Positions 7,951 to 18,213 of a DNA stretch of 64,000 bases are shown piece after piece. The stretch is from NCBI RefSeq assembly GCF_013409935.1, contig NZ_JACCCO010000002.1:1488001-1552000 (forward strand), given 5' to 3'. The notes beneath the pieces were generated by a model, which saw only the letters and a list, made by a program, of their open reading frames with translations, searched no databases and had not been told where the DNA came from. Each line of letters starts with the position of its first letter. Within the stretch, counting starts at the first letter, position 1. The stretch is from Streptosporangium sandarakinum (lineage in GTDB: Bacteria; Actinomycetota; Actinomycetes; Streptosporangiales; Streptosporangiaceae). The translations under genes were made by a program, and so were the position numbers.

Positions 7951-9142
7951 AGCGGGATGACCTCCACGTTCGATCCCTCGGGCAGCTCGGTGACGTCCTC
8001 GGGGACCGCGATCAGGGCGTTGGCCGAGGCGAGGGCGGCGAGCTGGTGCGAGCCCTGCCCCCGGACCGGCGTGACCGCGCCGTCGTGGCCGAGCACGGCG
8101 CGCAGGTAGGACCGCCTGCCCTGTGGCGAGCGCAGCGGCGCGGTGGTCACCCCCCGAACGCTGTACGGGGGCCCGGCGGCCAGGCCGCGCATCTTCAGGA
8201 GCGCGGGCCGGACGAACAGCATGAACGACACGAAGGACGACACCGGATTGCCGGGCAGCGCGAAGATCGGGATCTGGTCCTGACCCACGACGCCGAACCC
8301 CTGCGGCATACCCGGCTGCATCGCGACGCGTTCGAAACGGACCGTGCCGAGCGGCGAGAGCGCCTCCTTGACGGGCTCGTAGGCGCCCATCGAGACGCCG
8401 CCGCTGGTGATCACCGCGTCGGCCCGCAGCAACTGGGCGTCGAGCTGGTCGAGGAACCGGGCGGGGTCGTCGGCCACGATCCCGGCGCGGTAGCCCTCCC
8501 CGCCGGCCTGCTGGACGGCGGCGGCCAGGGTGTAGCTGTTGGACTCCCACAACTGCCCGGCCTCCAGCGGCGCGCCGGGTTCCACCAGCTCGGCGCCGGT
8601 GGAGATCACCACGACCCGGGGGCGGGGCCGTACCAGCACCCGGCGGCGACCGACCCCGGCGAGGATGCCGAGCTGCGCCGGTCCGATGGGCGTGCCCACC
8701 GGCAGTACGGCCTGACCCGCGGAGACGTCCTCGCCCGCGCGGCGGATGGCGTTGCCCTCCGGTGCCTGCCGGTCGATCCGCACTTCGACGGTGCCGCCGT
8801 CGGTCCACTCGACCGGGATCACGGTGTCGGCGCCCGGCGGCACCGGGGCTCCGGTCATGATCCGCACGGCCGTGCCGGGGCCGACGGCGAGCGTCCGGCC
8901 GGCGCCGGCCGCGATGTCACCGAGCACCTGCAACTTCGCCGGCACCGTCGCGAGGTCCTCGGCCCGTACGGCGTAACCGTCCATGGCCGAGTTGTCGAAC
9001 GACGGCAGCGGCACCGGGGAGGTGACCTCCTCGGCGAGGGTGGTGCCCAGCGCCTGGTCGAGGTCGACCTCCAGCGGCGCGAGCGTCCGCACGGTCCGCA
9101 GGATGTCGGAGAGGTGGTCGTCGACCGTTCTCATGGGATGGT

Positions 9143-9146
<4 letters not shown>
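7947..9146 (-). CDS. moeA: Molybdotransferase MoeA / gephyrin-like Glp
   Basis: The 399-residue protein has the MoeA layout: N-terminal FDNSAMDGYAVR, the central MoCF-binding domain with ITSGGVSMG and LPGNPVSS, and a small C-terminal barrel domain. ATG 9146 overlaps the galU stop (ATGA). MoeA inserts molybdate into adenylated MPT. In Corynebacterium the copy beside galU and glpR (Glp) is a divisome component that binds FtsZ and GlpR. The same neighbourhood here argues for that dual identity, but sequence alone cannot separate the two roles. Confidence 0.92.
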
Positions 9147-10042
<896 letters not shown>

Positions 10043-10067
10043 AACCGAAACCATAACGGAGGCGTCT

Positions 10068-10640
10068 GTGGACAAGTCGAGGCTGCGGTCGGTCATCGAA
10101 AGCGCGCGGGCCGCCGTTCCCGGCGACGCGCGGCACGCGGCCTCCATCCGGATCAGGGACGCCCTGCTCGACCAGCCCTGGGTGCAGATGGCCGGATTGG
10201 TCGCCTGTTACTGGTCGATCGGCGCCGAGCCCGAGACCCACGGCCTCGTCTTCGCGCTGTGGAAGCACGGCGCGACCGTGATGCTGCCGGTGCTGCGCGA
10301 CGACGACGACCTCGACTGGGCGGTGTACGACGGCCCCGACACCCTCGCCCCCGGCCGCTTCGGGATCATGGAGCCGGTCGACACCCGGCGCGGCATCGAC
10401 GCGATCCGCACCGCCGCCCTGGTCATCGTGCCCGCGCTGGCCGTGGACCGCGCGACCGGCGTACGGCTCGGCCGCGGCGGCGGATCCTACGACCGCGCGC
10501 TGGCCCGGGTCGGCCCGAACGTGCCGACGGTCGCGCTGCTGCACGAGGGTGAGCTGATGGACGGCGTGCCGGCCGAGCCGCACGACGTACCGGTCCGCTA
10601 CGCGGCCACCCCGGAGGGGATCGTCCGCCTGGCAGGGTGA
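10068..10640 (+). CDS. 5-formyltetrahydrofolate cyclo-ligase
   Basis: The start GTG 10068 has GGAGG 5 nt upstream. The 190-residue protein shows the 5-FCL family C-terminal motif GRGGGSYDRALARV (consensus GxGxGYYDR), VIVPALAVDR, and the N-terminal basic helix. It converts 5-formyl-THF to 5,10-methenyl-THF with ATP. The galU/5-FCL divergence is conserved in actinobacteria (Rv0992c-Rv0993). Its last codons form the first unit of the repeat array that follows. Confidence 0.9.
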   Translation: MDKSRLRSVIESARAAVPGDARHAASIRIRDALLDQPWVQMAGLVACYWSIGAEPETHGLVFALWKHGATVMLPVLRDDDDLDWAVYDGPDTLAPGRFGIMEPVDTRRGIDAIRTAALVIVPALAVDRATGVRLGRGGGSYDRALARVGPNVPTVALLHEGELMDGVPAEPHDVPVRYAATPEGIVRLAG

Positions 10641-10880
10641 GCCGTACGGCCTCGCACCGGGGGACCATCCGCCTGGCGGGGAGCCGTACGGCAGGGAGCC
10701 GAGGGGCCGCAGCGCCGTACGACCGCACGCTGGGGGACCGTCCGCTTGGCCGGATGAGCCGTACGGCCGCACGCCGGAGAAGCATCCGCCTGGCGGGGCG
10801 AGCCGTACGGCAGGGAGCCGAGGGGCCGAAGCGTCGTACGGCCGCGCGTCGAGGGGACCGGGTGAACCGTGCGCCTGGAC
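10623..10880. repeat. Gene-end minisatellite after 5-FCL
   Basis: A ~25-nt block (TCCGCCTGGCGGGG followed by GAGCCGTACGG) recurs at 10623, 10668, 10741 and 10785, with a decayed copy near 10870. A larger unit of ~118 nt (including AGGGAGCCGAGGGGCCG at 10693 and 10812) is present twice. The first copy is the 3' end and stop codon of the 5-FCL gene. No reading frame here is credible. Confidence 0.85.
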
Positions 10881-10966
10881 GTGCGGTACGGCTCGCCCCG
10901 GACGGGTGAGACGGAGCAGTAGACCGAATACGACAGAATGGTCGCCGAGGTAGGAGAGGGGGCCAG

Positions 10967-12472
10967 ATGAACGTCGACGTCTGGCTTCTTCTGGGCGCCG
11001 GCGTGGTGATCGCGGCCATCGTCGCGGTGCGCATCGCCCACCGCACCGGCCTGCCCAGCCTTCTCATCTTCCTCGGCATCGGCCTGCTCGTCGGCGAGTC
11101 CGGCCTGGGCCTGCAGTTCGAGAACCCGCAGCTCGCCCAGCAGATAGGGCTGATCGCCCTGGCCGTCATCCTCGCCGAGGGCGGCCTGACCACCAACTGG
11201 AACCACGTCAAAAAGGCGGTCCCCCTCGCGGCGGTGCTCGCCACCGTCGGCGTGGGGGTGAGCATCGTGGCCGTCGCCGTACCGGTCCACCTGCTGCTCC
11301 GCCTGGACCTGCGCACCTCCCTGATCATCGGCGCGGTGCTCGCCTCGACCGACGCCGCGGCGGTCTTCTCCGTCCTGCGCCGGCTGCCGCTGCCGCGCCA
11401 CCTGGCGGGCACCCTGGAGGCGGAGTCCGGATTCAACGACGCCCCCACCGTCATCGCGGTGGTGCTGCTGAGCACTGCGCGCTCGCCCTCGCTGGGGCAC
11501 GCGTTGCTGGAGGTGGTCGTCGAGCTGACGGTGGGCGCCGCCGTCGGCCTGGCGGTCGGGCCCCTGGGCGTGTACGCGCTGCGCCGGATCGCGCTGCCGG
11601 TCTCCGGCCTGTACCCGATCGCCGTGCTCGCCCTGGCGTTCGTCGCCTACTCCGGGGCCGTCCACCTGGGCGGCAGTGGCTTCCTCGCGGTCTACCTCGC
11701 CGCGCTGATCATGGGCAACTCCCGGATGCCGCACCGCGCCGCCACCCGGGGGTTCGCCGAAGGAGTGGCCTGGCTCGCGCAGATCGGCCTGTTCGTCATG
11801 CTGGGGTTGCTGGCCAGTCCCTCGGAGATGCCGTCGGCGATCGTCCCGGGGTTGCTGGCCGGGCTCATCCTGGTCGCGGTGGCCCGGCCACTGTCGATCG
11901 TGGTCTGCTCCTTCCTGGTGCGGATCGTCCGGGTGGACCGGCTCAACTGGCGCGAGCAGGCGTTCCTGTCGTGGGCGGGACTGCGCGGCGCGGTCCCCGT
12001 CGTGCTCGCCACCATCCCCTGGGCGGCGAGCACGGCCGGCGACGGCTCCGCCAAGCTCGTGTTCAACGAGGTGTTCGTCATCGTGGTCGTCTACACCCTG
12101 ATCCAGGGGCCGACGCTGCCCTTCGTGGCCACGCGACTCGGGCTGTCCAGGGTGGACGAGGCGCAGGACCTCGAAGTGGAGTCGGCGCCGCTGGAGGAGC
12201 TCAACGCCGACCTGTTGCAGATAAAGGTCCCGTCGACCTCCAAGCTGCAGGGTGTGGAGATCTTCGAGCTCCGGCTGCCCACCGACGCCCAGGTCACGCT
12301 GATCGTCAGGGACGGCCGGACGTTCGTGCCCACCGACACCACCAGGATCAAGGTGGACGACCAGCTCCTGGTCGTGACCACCGCCGCCTGCCGCGACCCG
12401 GTCGAGCGGCGGATCAGGGCGATCAGCCGCCGGGGCAAGCTGGCGGGCTGGTTCGGCGAACTCGGCCACTGA
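10967..12472 (+). CDS. CPA1-type K+(Na+)/H+ antiporter with TrkA-C domain
   Basis: The 501-residue protein has ~12-13 hydrophobic helices (residues 1-390) with the CPA signatures GLPSLLIFLGIGLLVGESG, VILAEGGL and ASTDAAAVFSVL, then a cytosolic TrkA-C/RCK-like domain (~400-495, ending in DDQLLVVTTAACRDPVERR). This is the NhaP2/CvrA layout, in which the RCK-C domain gates cation/proton exchange by nucleotide or cyclic dinucleotide binding. A purine-rich GAGAGGGGG precedes ATG 10967. The stop codon begins the tandem array at 12470. Confidence 0.9.
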   Translation: MNVDVWLLLGAGVVIAAIVAVRIAHRTGLPSLLIFLGIGLLVGESGLGLQFENPQLAQQIGLIALAVILAEGGLTTNWNHVKKAVPLAAVLATVGVGVSIVAVAVPVHLLLRLDLRTSLIIGAVLASTDAAAVFSVLRRLPLPRHLAGTLEAESGFNDAPTVIAVVLLSTARSPSLGHALLEVVVELTVGAAVGLAVGPLGVYALRRIALPVSGLYPIAVLALAFVAYSGAVHLGGSGFLAVYLAALIMGNSRMPHRAATRGFAEGVAWLAQIGLFVMLGLLASPSEMPSAIVPGLLAGLILVAVARPLSIVVCSFLVRIVRVDRLNWREQAFLSWAGLRGAVPVVLATIPWAASTAGDGSAKLVFNEVFVIVVVYTLIQGPTLPFVATRLGLSRVDEAQDLEVESAPLEELNADLLQIKVPSTSKLQGVEIFELRLPTDAQVTLIVRDGRTFVPTDTTRIKVDDQLLVVTTAACRDPVERRIRAISRRGKLAGWFGELGH

Positions 12473-12626
12473 CCGGCCGATACCTTCGCTGACCAGTCGA
12501 TGCCTTCATGACCGGCCGATGCCTTCGCTGACCAGCCGGCATCTTCGTGACCGGCCGCCACCTTCATGACCGGCCGATGTCTTCCCTGACCAGCCGATGC
12601 CTTCACTGACTGGCGGAATGGCAAGG
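12470..12626. repeat. 19-20 nt tandem repeats starting at the antiporter stop codon
   Basis: Eight units begin TGACC(G/A)GCCGATGCCTTC at 12470, 12490, 12509, 12529, 12548, 12567, 12587 and 12607. The first TGA is the antiporter stop codon itself and the last unit is decayed. The remaining gap to 12716 holds a purine-rich leader for the next gene. Confidence 0.9.
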
Positions 12627-12716
12627 GCCCGACTCGCGTTCACCCCTGTCAGCCGAATACCATTAGCAGTCGCGTCTGTAGAGTGCCAACCGGCGTGAAC
12701 CAACGAGGAGGAGCGC

Positions 12717-13067
12717 GTGCCCACTTACCAGTACGCCTGCAACACGTGCGGCAACGAGTTCGAGATCGTCCAGAAGTTCTCGGATGACGCCCTGACCGAG
12801 TGCCCGTCCTGCTCCGGCCAGCTCCGCAAGGTGTTCTCGGCGGTCGGCATCGTCTTCAAGGGCTCCGGCTTCTACCGGACCGACAGCCGGTCCTCCTCCT
12901 CCAGCACCGTGGGCTCCTCCAGCTCGTCGAGCTCCTCCGGGTCGTCGAACTCCTCGGACTCCTCGGGGTCGTCGAGCTCGTCCGGCGAGTCGAAGCCGTC
13001 CGGCTCCTCGTCCGAGTCGAAGAGCACCGCCTCCACCCCGGCGAGCAGTTCGGCCCCCGCCGCCTGA
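12717..13067 (+). CDS. FmdB-type zinc-ribbon protein with Ser-rich tail (Ruc-like)
   Basis: GTG 12717 follows GAGGAGGAG. Residues 1-45 form an FmdB/CxxC zinc ribbon with Cys at 8, 11, 29 and 32. Residues ~58-116 are almost only Ser, Gly, Pro, Lys and Glu, probably disordered. The architecture, and a place one cluster away from 5-FCL/galU, matches Rv0991c (Ruc), a redox-regulated chaperone of mycobacteria whose zinc-Cys switch exposes a disordered tail. Orthology is inferred from layout. Confidence 0.8.
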   Translation: MPTYQYACNTCGNEFEIVQKFSDDALTECPSCSGQLRKVFSAVGIVFKGSGFYRTDSRSSSSSTVGSSSSSSSSGSSNSSDSSGSSSSSGESKPSGSSSESKSTASTPASSSAPAA

Positions 13068-13195
13068 GCCCGTCCGCTCCCACCCGGGAGCGGACCCGCG
13101 GCAGTTGTCCACAGGCGCGGCTCGGCGCCCGCCCGTTGTCCACAGGCACGGTCCGGCCTCATCGCCGGGCCGCCGGCCGCGCTAGTCTCGGCGCC

Positions 13196-14005
13196 ATGGT
13201 CACTCGCGCGGAAATCGGGGTCATCGGCGGCTCCGGCTTCTACTCCCTGCTCGACGACGCCACCGAGGTCGAGGTCTCCACGCCCTACGGCCCGCCCAGC
13301 GACGTCATCACCGTCGGCCGCATCGGCTCCCGCACGGTCGCCTTCCTCCCCCGCCACGGTCGCGACCACCGTTTCGCTCCCCACCTCATCCCCTACCGCG
13401 CCAACCTGTGGGCCCTGCGCTCCCTCGGCGTCCGCCAGGTCCTGGCCCCCAGCGCGGTCGGTTCCCTGCGCCCCGAGGTGGGTCCCGGCGCCCTGGTCGT
13501 CCCCGACCAGCTCGTCGACCGCACCTCCGGCCGCGTCCAGACGTACTACGACGCCGACGGCGTCGTGCACGTCGCCTTCGCCGACCCCTACTGCCCGGCC
13601 GGGCGCGCGGCGGCCGTCTCCACCGCCCGCTCCGCCCAGTGGGACCTGGTCGACGGCGGCACCCTCGTGGTCATCGAGGGCCCCCGGTTCTCCACCCGCG
13701 CGGAGTCGCGCTGGTTCAGCTCCAACGGGTGGACGATCGTCGGCATGACCGGCTTCCCCGAGTCGATCCTCGCCCGCGAGCTGGCCATGTGCTACACCTC
13801 GCTGTCCCTGGTCACCGACCACGACGCCGGGGTCGAGGCCGGCGAGGGCGTCACCCACGAGGAGGTCCTGGCCTTCTTCGCCGCCAGCGTCGAGCGCATG
13901 CGTTCCCTCGTCACCGAGGTCGTCACCGCCCTCCCGGAGGAGCGCGCCTGCCCGTGCTCCAGCGCCCTCGACGGCCTCAAGCTCCCCTTCGACCTCCCCG
14001 AGTGA
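13196..14005 (+). CDS. mtnP: S-methyl-5'-thioadenosine phosphorylase
   Basis: The 269-residue protein starts at ATG 13196. Motifs of the PNP/MTAP family are clear: GVIGGSGFYSLL, the phosphate-binding FLPRHGRDH, IEGPRFSTRAESR, VGMTGFPESILARELAMCY and VTDHDAG. The Pro in MTGFPE and the Asp in TDHD fit MTA rather than inosine use, although actinobacterial members vary. It recycles methylthioadenosine from polyamine and autoinducer metabolism. There is no clear ribosome-binding site, so it may be leaderless. Confidence 0.92.
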   Translation: MVTRAEIGVIGGSGFYSLLDDATEVEVSTPYGPPSDVITVGRIGSRTVAFLPRHGRDHRFAPHLIPYRANLWALRSLGVRQVLAPSAVGSLRPEVGPGALVVPDQLVDRTSGRVQTYYDADGVVHVAFADPYCPAGRAAAVSTARSAQWDLVDGGTLVVIEGPRFSTRAESRWFSSNGWTIVGMTGFPESILARELAMCYTSLSLVTDHDAGVEAGEGVTHEEVLAFFAASVERMRSLVTEVVTALPEERACPCSSALDGLKLPFDLPE

Positions 14006-14162
14006 CCATCGCCGCCGTGCGGTGACGGCCCAGGGGTCGCCGGAACCGCACAGTGCCGGCGGAAGATACCGTCCCCGCCGTACGGCCCCGCTGTACGGCG
14101 GGACGCTGCCATCACGGGTACCGCGCCACCCGGCTCTTCCAACTCTCACGATGGAGTCCGTC

Positions 14163-14765
14163 ATGCGCGCGTTCCGCCGTCTTCTCGGCCGCTACCACCG
14201 CCTCGCCGCCACCGCCGTCGCCGCTCTGGCCGCCGCCTGCGCCGTCGTCGCGCTGCGGCCGGAGACCGCCTCGGTGACCGTCCTGGTGGCGGCCAAGAAC
14301 CTTTCCGGAGGCGTGCTGACGGCGCGCGACGTCACCACGGCCGCCTTCCGGCCGGGGACGGTCCCCGACGGCGCGCTCCGGCCCGGCGTTCCGGTCGCCG
14401 GGAAGGTGCTGGCCGGGCCGGCCCGCCGCGGGGAGCCCATCACCGACGTTCGCCTCCTCGGTCCGGGCCTGCTCGCCGCGCACGGCCCGGGAACGGTCGC
14501 CACGCCGGTCCGCGTCGCCGACTCCGAGGCTGCCCGGCTGCTGTCGCCCGGCGACGTCGTCAACGTCCTCGCCGCCTCCGCCACCTGGGAGAGCGCCGTC
14601 CCGGCCCGGGTCGTGGCCGAGGGCGTCACCGTTCTGGCCGGTCTCGGCGACCGGTCGGATCACGGTGCCCTGGTCGTGCTGGCCACCACCGCCGAGCAGG
14701 CCGTCAGGCTGGCCTCGGCCCAGGCGGGCGGCCACCTGTCGATCACCATCGGCCCGCGCGGATGA
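14163..14765 (+). CDS. SAF-domain (CpaB/RcpC-like) protein
   Basis: ATG 14163 has GGAG 6 nt upstream. The 200-residue product has a basic N-terminus, one transmembrane helix (~15-33), and a SAF domain (~38-100: VLVAAKNLSGGVLTARDV, PGVPVAGKVLAGPARRGE in parts). This is the layout of CpaB/RcpC proteins of Flp-type pilus assembly. No tad/flp genes are beside it, so it may be an orphan with another envelope role. Confidence 0.8.
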   Translation: MRAFRRLLGRYHRLAATAVAALAAACAVVALRPETASVTVLVAAKNLSGGVLTARDVTTAAFRPGTVPDGALRPGVPVAGKVLAGPARRGEPITDVRLLGPGLLAAHGPGTVATPVRVADSEAARLLSPGDVVNVLAASATWESAVPARVVAEGVTVLAGLGDRSDHGALVVLATTAEQAVRLASAQAGGHLSITIGPRG

Positions 14766-14802
14766 CAGGGCCGGCCCCGACCGGCCGGTCCTCCACCCAG
14801 CC

Positions 14803-14847
14803 CGGGAAAGCCGGGAAAACCGAGGAAGCCGGGAAGGCCGGGGAGGG
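14803..14847. repeat. 9-nt tandem repeat next to the VanY-like gene stop
   Basis: Five 9-nt units (CGGGAAAGC, CGGGAAAAC, CGAGGAAGC, CGGGAAGGC, CGGGGAGGG) lie in the 84-nt convergent gap, ending 2 nt before the VanY-like stop codon. Purine/pyrimidine strand bias is strong. Confidence 0.75.
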
Positions 14848-14849
14848 TG

Positions 14850-16076
14850 TCACAGCAGCGAGCCGAGCTTGGGGTCGTACTCCCAGTGCCAGGGCTCGAA
14901 GGGGCTGACGTAGGCCCACTTCGGGTGGAACCACCCGTACTTCTTGCTGTTGGCCTCCATCCAGTTGAACTGGGGCGACCGGAACTGCTGCACCCCGCCG
15001 CACAGGTCGACGGCGAGGCCTAGGCCGTGGTTGCTCCGCCCAGGGACGGCCGCGAAGCCCGGGCGGCGGTAGTAGACCGACTGCTGCTCGGCGAGGCTCC
15101 GGTAGCTGTCGGTCACGCACATCGGCTTGCCGAACTGCTTCTTGTACGCCTCGTTCATGCTGATGAACGCGAGCGCCGCGTCCCCGCGCAGCTCGCTGCC
15201 GGGCTGCGGGAGCGGGCAAAGGTACGCCTTGGGGATCAGCCCGTTGGAGAACTGATCCGACATGCCCACCTGGACCGGGTTGCATCCCTGGGCAGGCTGG
15301 CCCGACTTGTCGACCTTGACGCCCAGCTTCACCAGCGCCTGGGTCAGCGACTTCACGATCTTGCCGGACCGGGCCCGGAGCGCCTCGATCTCGGCGTTCG
15401 CCTGCGCCTCGGACAGCAGTCTGTCGGCCCGCAGCTCCTGAGCTTGGGCGGCCAGCTTCTCGCGCTCGGCCTGCAGACGGCTGCTCTCCGCCAGGATGAG
15501 ATCCCGCTCGGCCACGATCTGGGTGACGTCGGCCATGGCCTGCAACGTCGCGTCGTTCGTCTCCCCGGACAGGAAACCGGCCAGGTCCCCGCCGGTGGGC
15601 TGCTGGTAGAGCAGGCCGACGATGTCCGACAGCGGCTGCCGCATCTGGGCGAAGGCGCGGTCGGCGGCCTGGAGCTCGCGCAGCTTGTTCGACAGCTCCT
15701 TCTCCGAGGCTCGGATCTTGGCCTGCCGGTCCCGGAGCGCCTTCGTGGCGTCTTCCAGCTCCTTGGTCGCCTTCTCGGCCTCGCGGCGCAGCTCCAGGAG
15801 GCTCGTCGGGTCACGGCGCAGTTCGGCGAAGGCCGGGAATCCCGCCTGGGCCGTGGCGGAGACCGGGAACCCGGACTGAGCCTGAGCGTAAACCGGAGAA
15901 CCCGGCTGGGCTTGGGCGGAGACCAGGGACCGAGGCTGGGCCTGGGCGGAGATCGGGGACCTCGACTGCTCCTGGGGGGAGACCGGCGGTCCGGATCGTG
16001 CCTCGGCGGCCCCGGGGATGAGGGAGGTCATGGTCGCGACAACGGCGATCAGACCCGCTGATCGACGAGGTGGCAC
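14850..16076 (-). CDS. Secreted VanY-type D,D-carboxypeptidase with coiled coil
   Basis: GTG 16076 follows GGAGGGG at 7 nt. The 408-residue protein has a signal peptide (to ~residue 27), five or six 10-residue Ala/Gln/Ser/Pro repeats (SAQAQPGSPV type, ~30-85), a long coiled coil (~90-245), and a C-terminal peptidase M15B/VanY domain. The zinc motif SNHGLGLAVD and the final HWEY carry the expected His/Asp/His ligands, with a Glu nearby. It should trim peptidoglycan stem peptides outside the membrane, the coiled coil spacing or regulating the domain. The 30-nt DNA repeats underlying the linker are themselves a minisatellite. Confidence 0.88.
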   Translation of the reverse strand: MPPRRSAGLIAVVATMTSLIPGAAEARSGPPVSPQEQSRSPISAQAQPRSLVSAQAQPGSPVYAQAQSGFPVSATAQAGFPAFAELRRDPTSLLELRREAEKATKELEDATKALRDRQAKIRASEKELSNKLRELQAADRAFAQMRQPLSDIVGLLYQQPTGGDLAGFLSGETNDATLQAMADVTQIVAERDLILAESSRLQAEREKLAAQAQELRADRLLSEAQANAEIEALRARSGKIVKSLTQALVKLGVKVDKSGQPAQGCNPVQVGMSDQFSNGLIPKAYLCPLPQPGSELRGDAALAFISMNEAYKKQFGKPMCVTDSYRSLAEQQSVYYRRPGFAAVPGRSNHGLGLAVDLCGGVQQFRSPQFNWMEANSKKYGWFHPKWAYVSPFEPWHWEYDPKLGSLL

Positions 16077-16205
16077 TTTACGACCCCTCCGTTTGCGAAC
16101 TCGTGACCTGGGTCAGGCACGCACGTTACTACAGCTCCCCAAGTGTCCGAGCCAGAGACGGTGCAGCCGTTATGCGCGGAACTCACCTTTTGTCAGCCTG
16201 CTGCC

Positions 16206-16766
16206 TCAAGCACCCTCCCACTCCTGTTCCTCGCACACCTCCCACAACCAGGTCCCCCACCACTCCTTCGGACACTCGAACACGGCGTCCGCACTCTCCG
16301 GCCGCGGCGTCCCCGACACCTCGGGCGTCGGCTCGGCCTCCGGCCGCGGCGTCTCGGCGGGCTCCGCCGTACGCTCGTCCCTCGGGACGGTCACCCTGGG
16401 AGCCGTCAGACGCGTCCTCGGCTCCCTGGCGACCTCCACCGGGCGGCGCGGCCGGGCCACCACGACCCCCGGCATCCACCCCTCGTACACCCGGTCGGGC
16501 CGAGGTGGAGGAGGCACCCACCTCGGCCCGAAGGCCACGTCCGGAACGGGAACGACCACGTACGGCAGAGCCGCGATGACGCCCCCCTCAGGTCCCCCGG
16601 CGGCGCCGGCGTCCCGGACGGCCTCGCCGTACCCGGTGAGGTCGGCCACCAGCAGCCCGGTGGCGAGAAGCGCGGGAGCCAGCATCGCCCCGCAGAGCAC
16701 CAACGGCCGCAGCGCGCGACGCTCCCGGCTGCGAATAGGTCGCCGTTCGATCACGCAGCGTGACAC
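16206..16766 (-). CDS. Pro-rich single-pass membrane protein, unknown
   Basis: I start at GTG 16766 (GTG 16754 is also possible). There is a basic N-terminus, one membrane helix (LVLCGAMLAPALLATGLLV), then a Pro/Arg-rich extracytoplasmic region (~75-160) and an acidic, Trp-rich tail with two Cys. No known domain is recognised. It lies between the VanY-like gene and tRNA-Arg; codon bias is normal for the chromosome, so I believe it is real. Confidence 0.55.
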   Translation of the reverse strand: MSRCVIERRPIRSRERRALRPLVLCGAMLAPALLATGLLVADLTGYGEAVRDAGAAGGPEGGVIAALPYVVVPVPDVAFGPRWVPPPPRPDRVYEGWMPGVVVARPRRPVEVAREPRTRLTAPRVTVPRDERTAEPAETPRPEAEPTPEVSGTPRPESADAVFECPKEWWGTWLWEVCEEQEWEGA

Positions 16767-16909
16767 TAGCCAGGCCCGCCACACGGCCACGCCGCCACTT
16801 GCCACGCTTTTACCGCAGCTCAGCGAAGGGATGACGCGCCCTTCGCCCGCCATCCGCCCGCCCGGCGCGCATGCACGCCGAACTTTCGCTACCCTTGGAG
16901 GGAGTCCCT

Positions 16910-16985
16910 GCCTCCGTAGCTCAGGGGATAGAGCACCGCTCTCCTAAAGCGGGTGTCGCATGTTCGAATCATGCCGGGGGCACCA
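16910..16985 (+). tRNA. tRNA-Arg (anticodon CCT), AICE integration site
   Basis: Acceptor GCCTCCG pairs with CGGGGGC (one T-G pair). The D-arm, an anticodon stem CCGCT/AGCGG with loop CTCCTAA (anticodon CCT, reading AGG), the variable loop, and the TTCGAATC T-loop follow, with CCA encoded at 16983-16985. Bases 16936-16987 are repeated exactly at 46629-46680, so the element's attP restored the 3' half of this gene. Confidence 0.95.
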
Positions 16986-16987
16986 TC
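16936..16987. other. attL core (52-bp direct repeat)
   Basis: This covers the anticodon stem to just past the CCA of tRNA-Arg and is identical to 46629-46680. The repeat starts CCGCTCTCCTAAAGCGGG and ends CACCATC. Confidence 0.93.
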
Positions 16988-17388
16988 GTTACCTTGCCAT
17001 ATACCGCCCCACCTGGGCTTTCCCCTCAGTGCGGCGTACGCCGCCGTGCAGCCGTAGGCCGCCGTGAGCGACCTTGAGTCGCCGTTCACGGGATATGCAC
17101 GGGATGATCTTGAGCCCCTCCGTCAAAGGACAAGCGGCTCCTCGCCCGACGCGGATGCCTCAGTCCGATCACGAAGAGCCGTTCCACTTCCATTCGCCGC
17201 CCTTGAAGCTGGTTGTCCAGGAAAGTGGTCTCTGCGATCATCTGCGATCTGGAGATCCCTACGGCGCCCAGTCCAGCCTCCCGGACCACGCCGGGGCCGA
17301 TCGGAGGTCGAGCTTCATCGTGCAGTCCTGGGCTGATCACTGGCCGATCGTCGATCCCACCATCCCGCCCCGAGACAAGCGCCGGATC
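16988..17388. other. Gap inside attL; similar to the DNA outside attR
   Basis: I see no credible gene. Its first ~200 nt resemble 46681-46880 with many mismatches: shared blocks include ACCTTG, GTGCAGCC, CCGTTCACGGGAT, TGATCTT and GGACAAG followed by GGCTCCTCG. It probably holds the arm sites of attP. Confidence 0.55.
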
Positions 17389-18195
17389 ATGGGCAACCGA
17401 AAGCTCCTGGGTATATCAACGGCGTCCCCGGCCAGACATCCCAGCTCTCAACCGTCGAAGGGCAAAGGTTGCCTGATCGTTTTTGTGTCCCTCGTCGCCG
17501 TGGGAATCCTCAGGGCCATTGGCGCAGCTGTGATCAAGGCGCCATGGATCGGTTTACTTCTCCTCGGTCTGATCACCGTGGCCGCAACAGCGTTCTTCGT
17601 GTGGAGACACCTCGAATCCCCGAAACGGCTGGCATGTCTCTACCGCGACCGATACGTGCTTCCCAGCGATCTCGACAACGAGGCCCACGCCCTATTCAAG
17701 CGGGCTGCTGACGCCACCATGACGGTCACCCGGTCTCAGGTCAGCCGGCACGGGTTCCTGGACTCTGTCGCCAACGACGTACTGTTCCCCTCTCAGCTGT
17801 GGGAGATCAGTCGTCTTCTGCGCTTTCAGACCATCCTCCGCGCCGAGCAAGCCGCCGCCACCCGCGGCGTCATCGTCACCCCCGAGCTGGCGGCCGTCCT
17901 CGCCCCACAGCGGCAAGCCTTGCAGCATTCGGTCGCGATGGTCACACAACGGGTCGTGGAGCTGGAGGTCTATGCACGTCGCGTTCAGGAAGCCGATGCC
18001 GCCCTGCGGGCCCAGGAGCAACTGCAGAACAACGACAGATACCGCCACCTGCTCGCGCACACCGACGACAGAATGGGCATGCAGAGCCTCCTGGAGCAGG
18101 CGGCCGTTATGGAGAGCACCCTCACACGCAGTGTTCAGAACGCCATCGCGGCAGGTCAGACGCTGAGCCTGCCGGACCTTAAGCACTGGAGCTGA
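17389..18195 (+). CDS. Hypothetical two-helix membrane protein of the AICE
   Basis: I choose ATG 17389; upstream in-frame codons are not protein-like. The 268-residue product has a short basic N-terminus, two closely spaced hydrophobic segments (~residues 28-75), and a long, mostly helical cytoplasmic region (~100-268) rich in Gln, Ala and Arg, with probable coiled coils. No enzymatic motif is seen. It sits between attL and the integrase, converging on int, a place often used for accessory genes. Confidence 0.6.
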   Translation: MGNRKLLGISTASPARHPSSQPSKGKGCLIVFVSLVAVGILRAIGAAVIKAPWIGLLLLGLITVAATAFFVWRHLESPKRLACLYRDRYVLPSDLDNEAHALFKRAADATMTVTRSQVSRHGFLDSVANDVLFPSQLWEISRLLRFQTILRAEQAAATRGVIVTPELAAVLAPQRQALQHSVAMVTQRVVELEVYARRVQEADAALRAQEQLQNNDRYRHLLAHTDDRMGMQSLLEQAAVMESTLTRSVQNAIAAGQTLSLPDLKHWS

Positions 18196-18213
18196 CCATT
18201 GCACGATGTCAGC

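Noticed and set aside
7951..8808. Longer upstream start for moaC
   Set aside because: It would run antisense-frame through moeA; the GTGA overlap gives the expected 156-aa MoaC.
10641..10909. Short plus-strand frame of ~90 codons after 5-FCL
   Set aside because: It is the translation of the repeat array and lacks a start signal.
16077..16200. Possible c-di-AMP (ydaO-type) riboswitch before the VanY-like gene
   Set aside because: Such elements are common before actinobacterial cell-wall hydrolases, but I could not find the conserved core or a matching fold in the ~120 nt leader.
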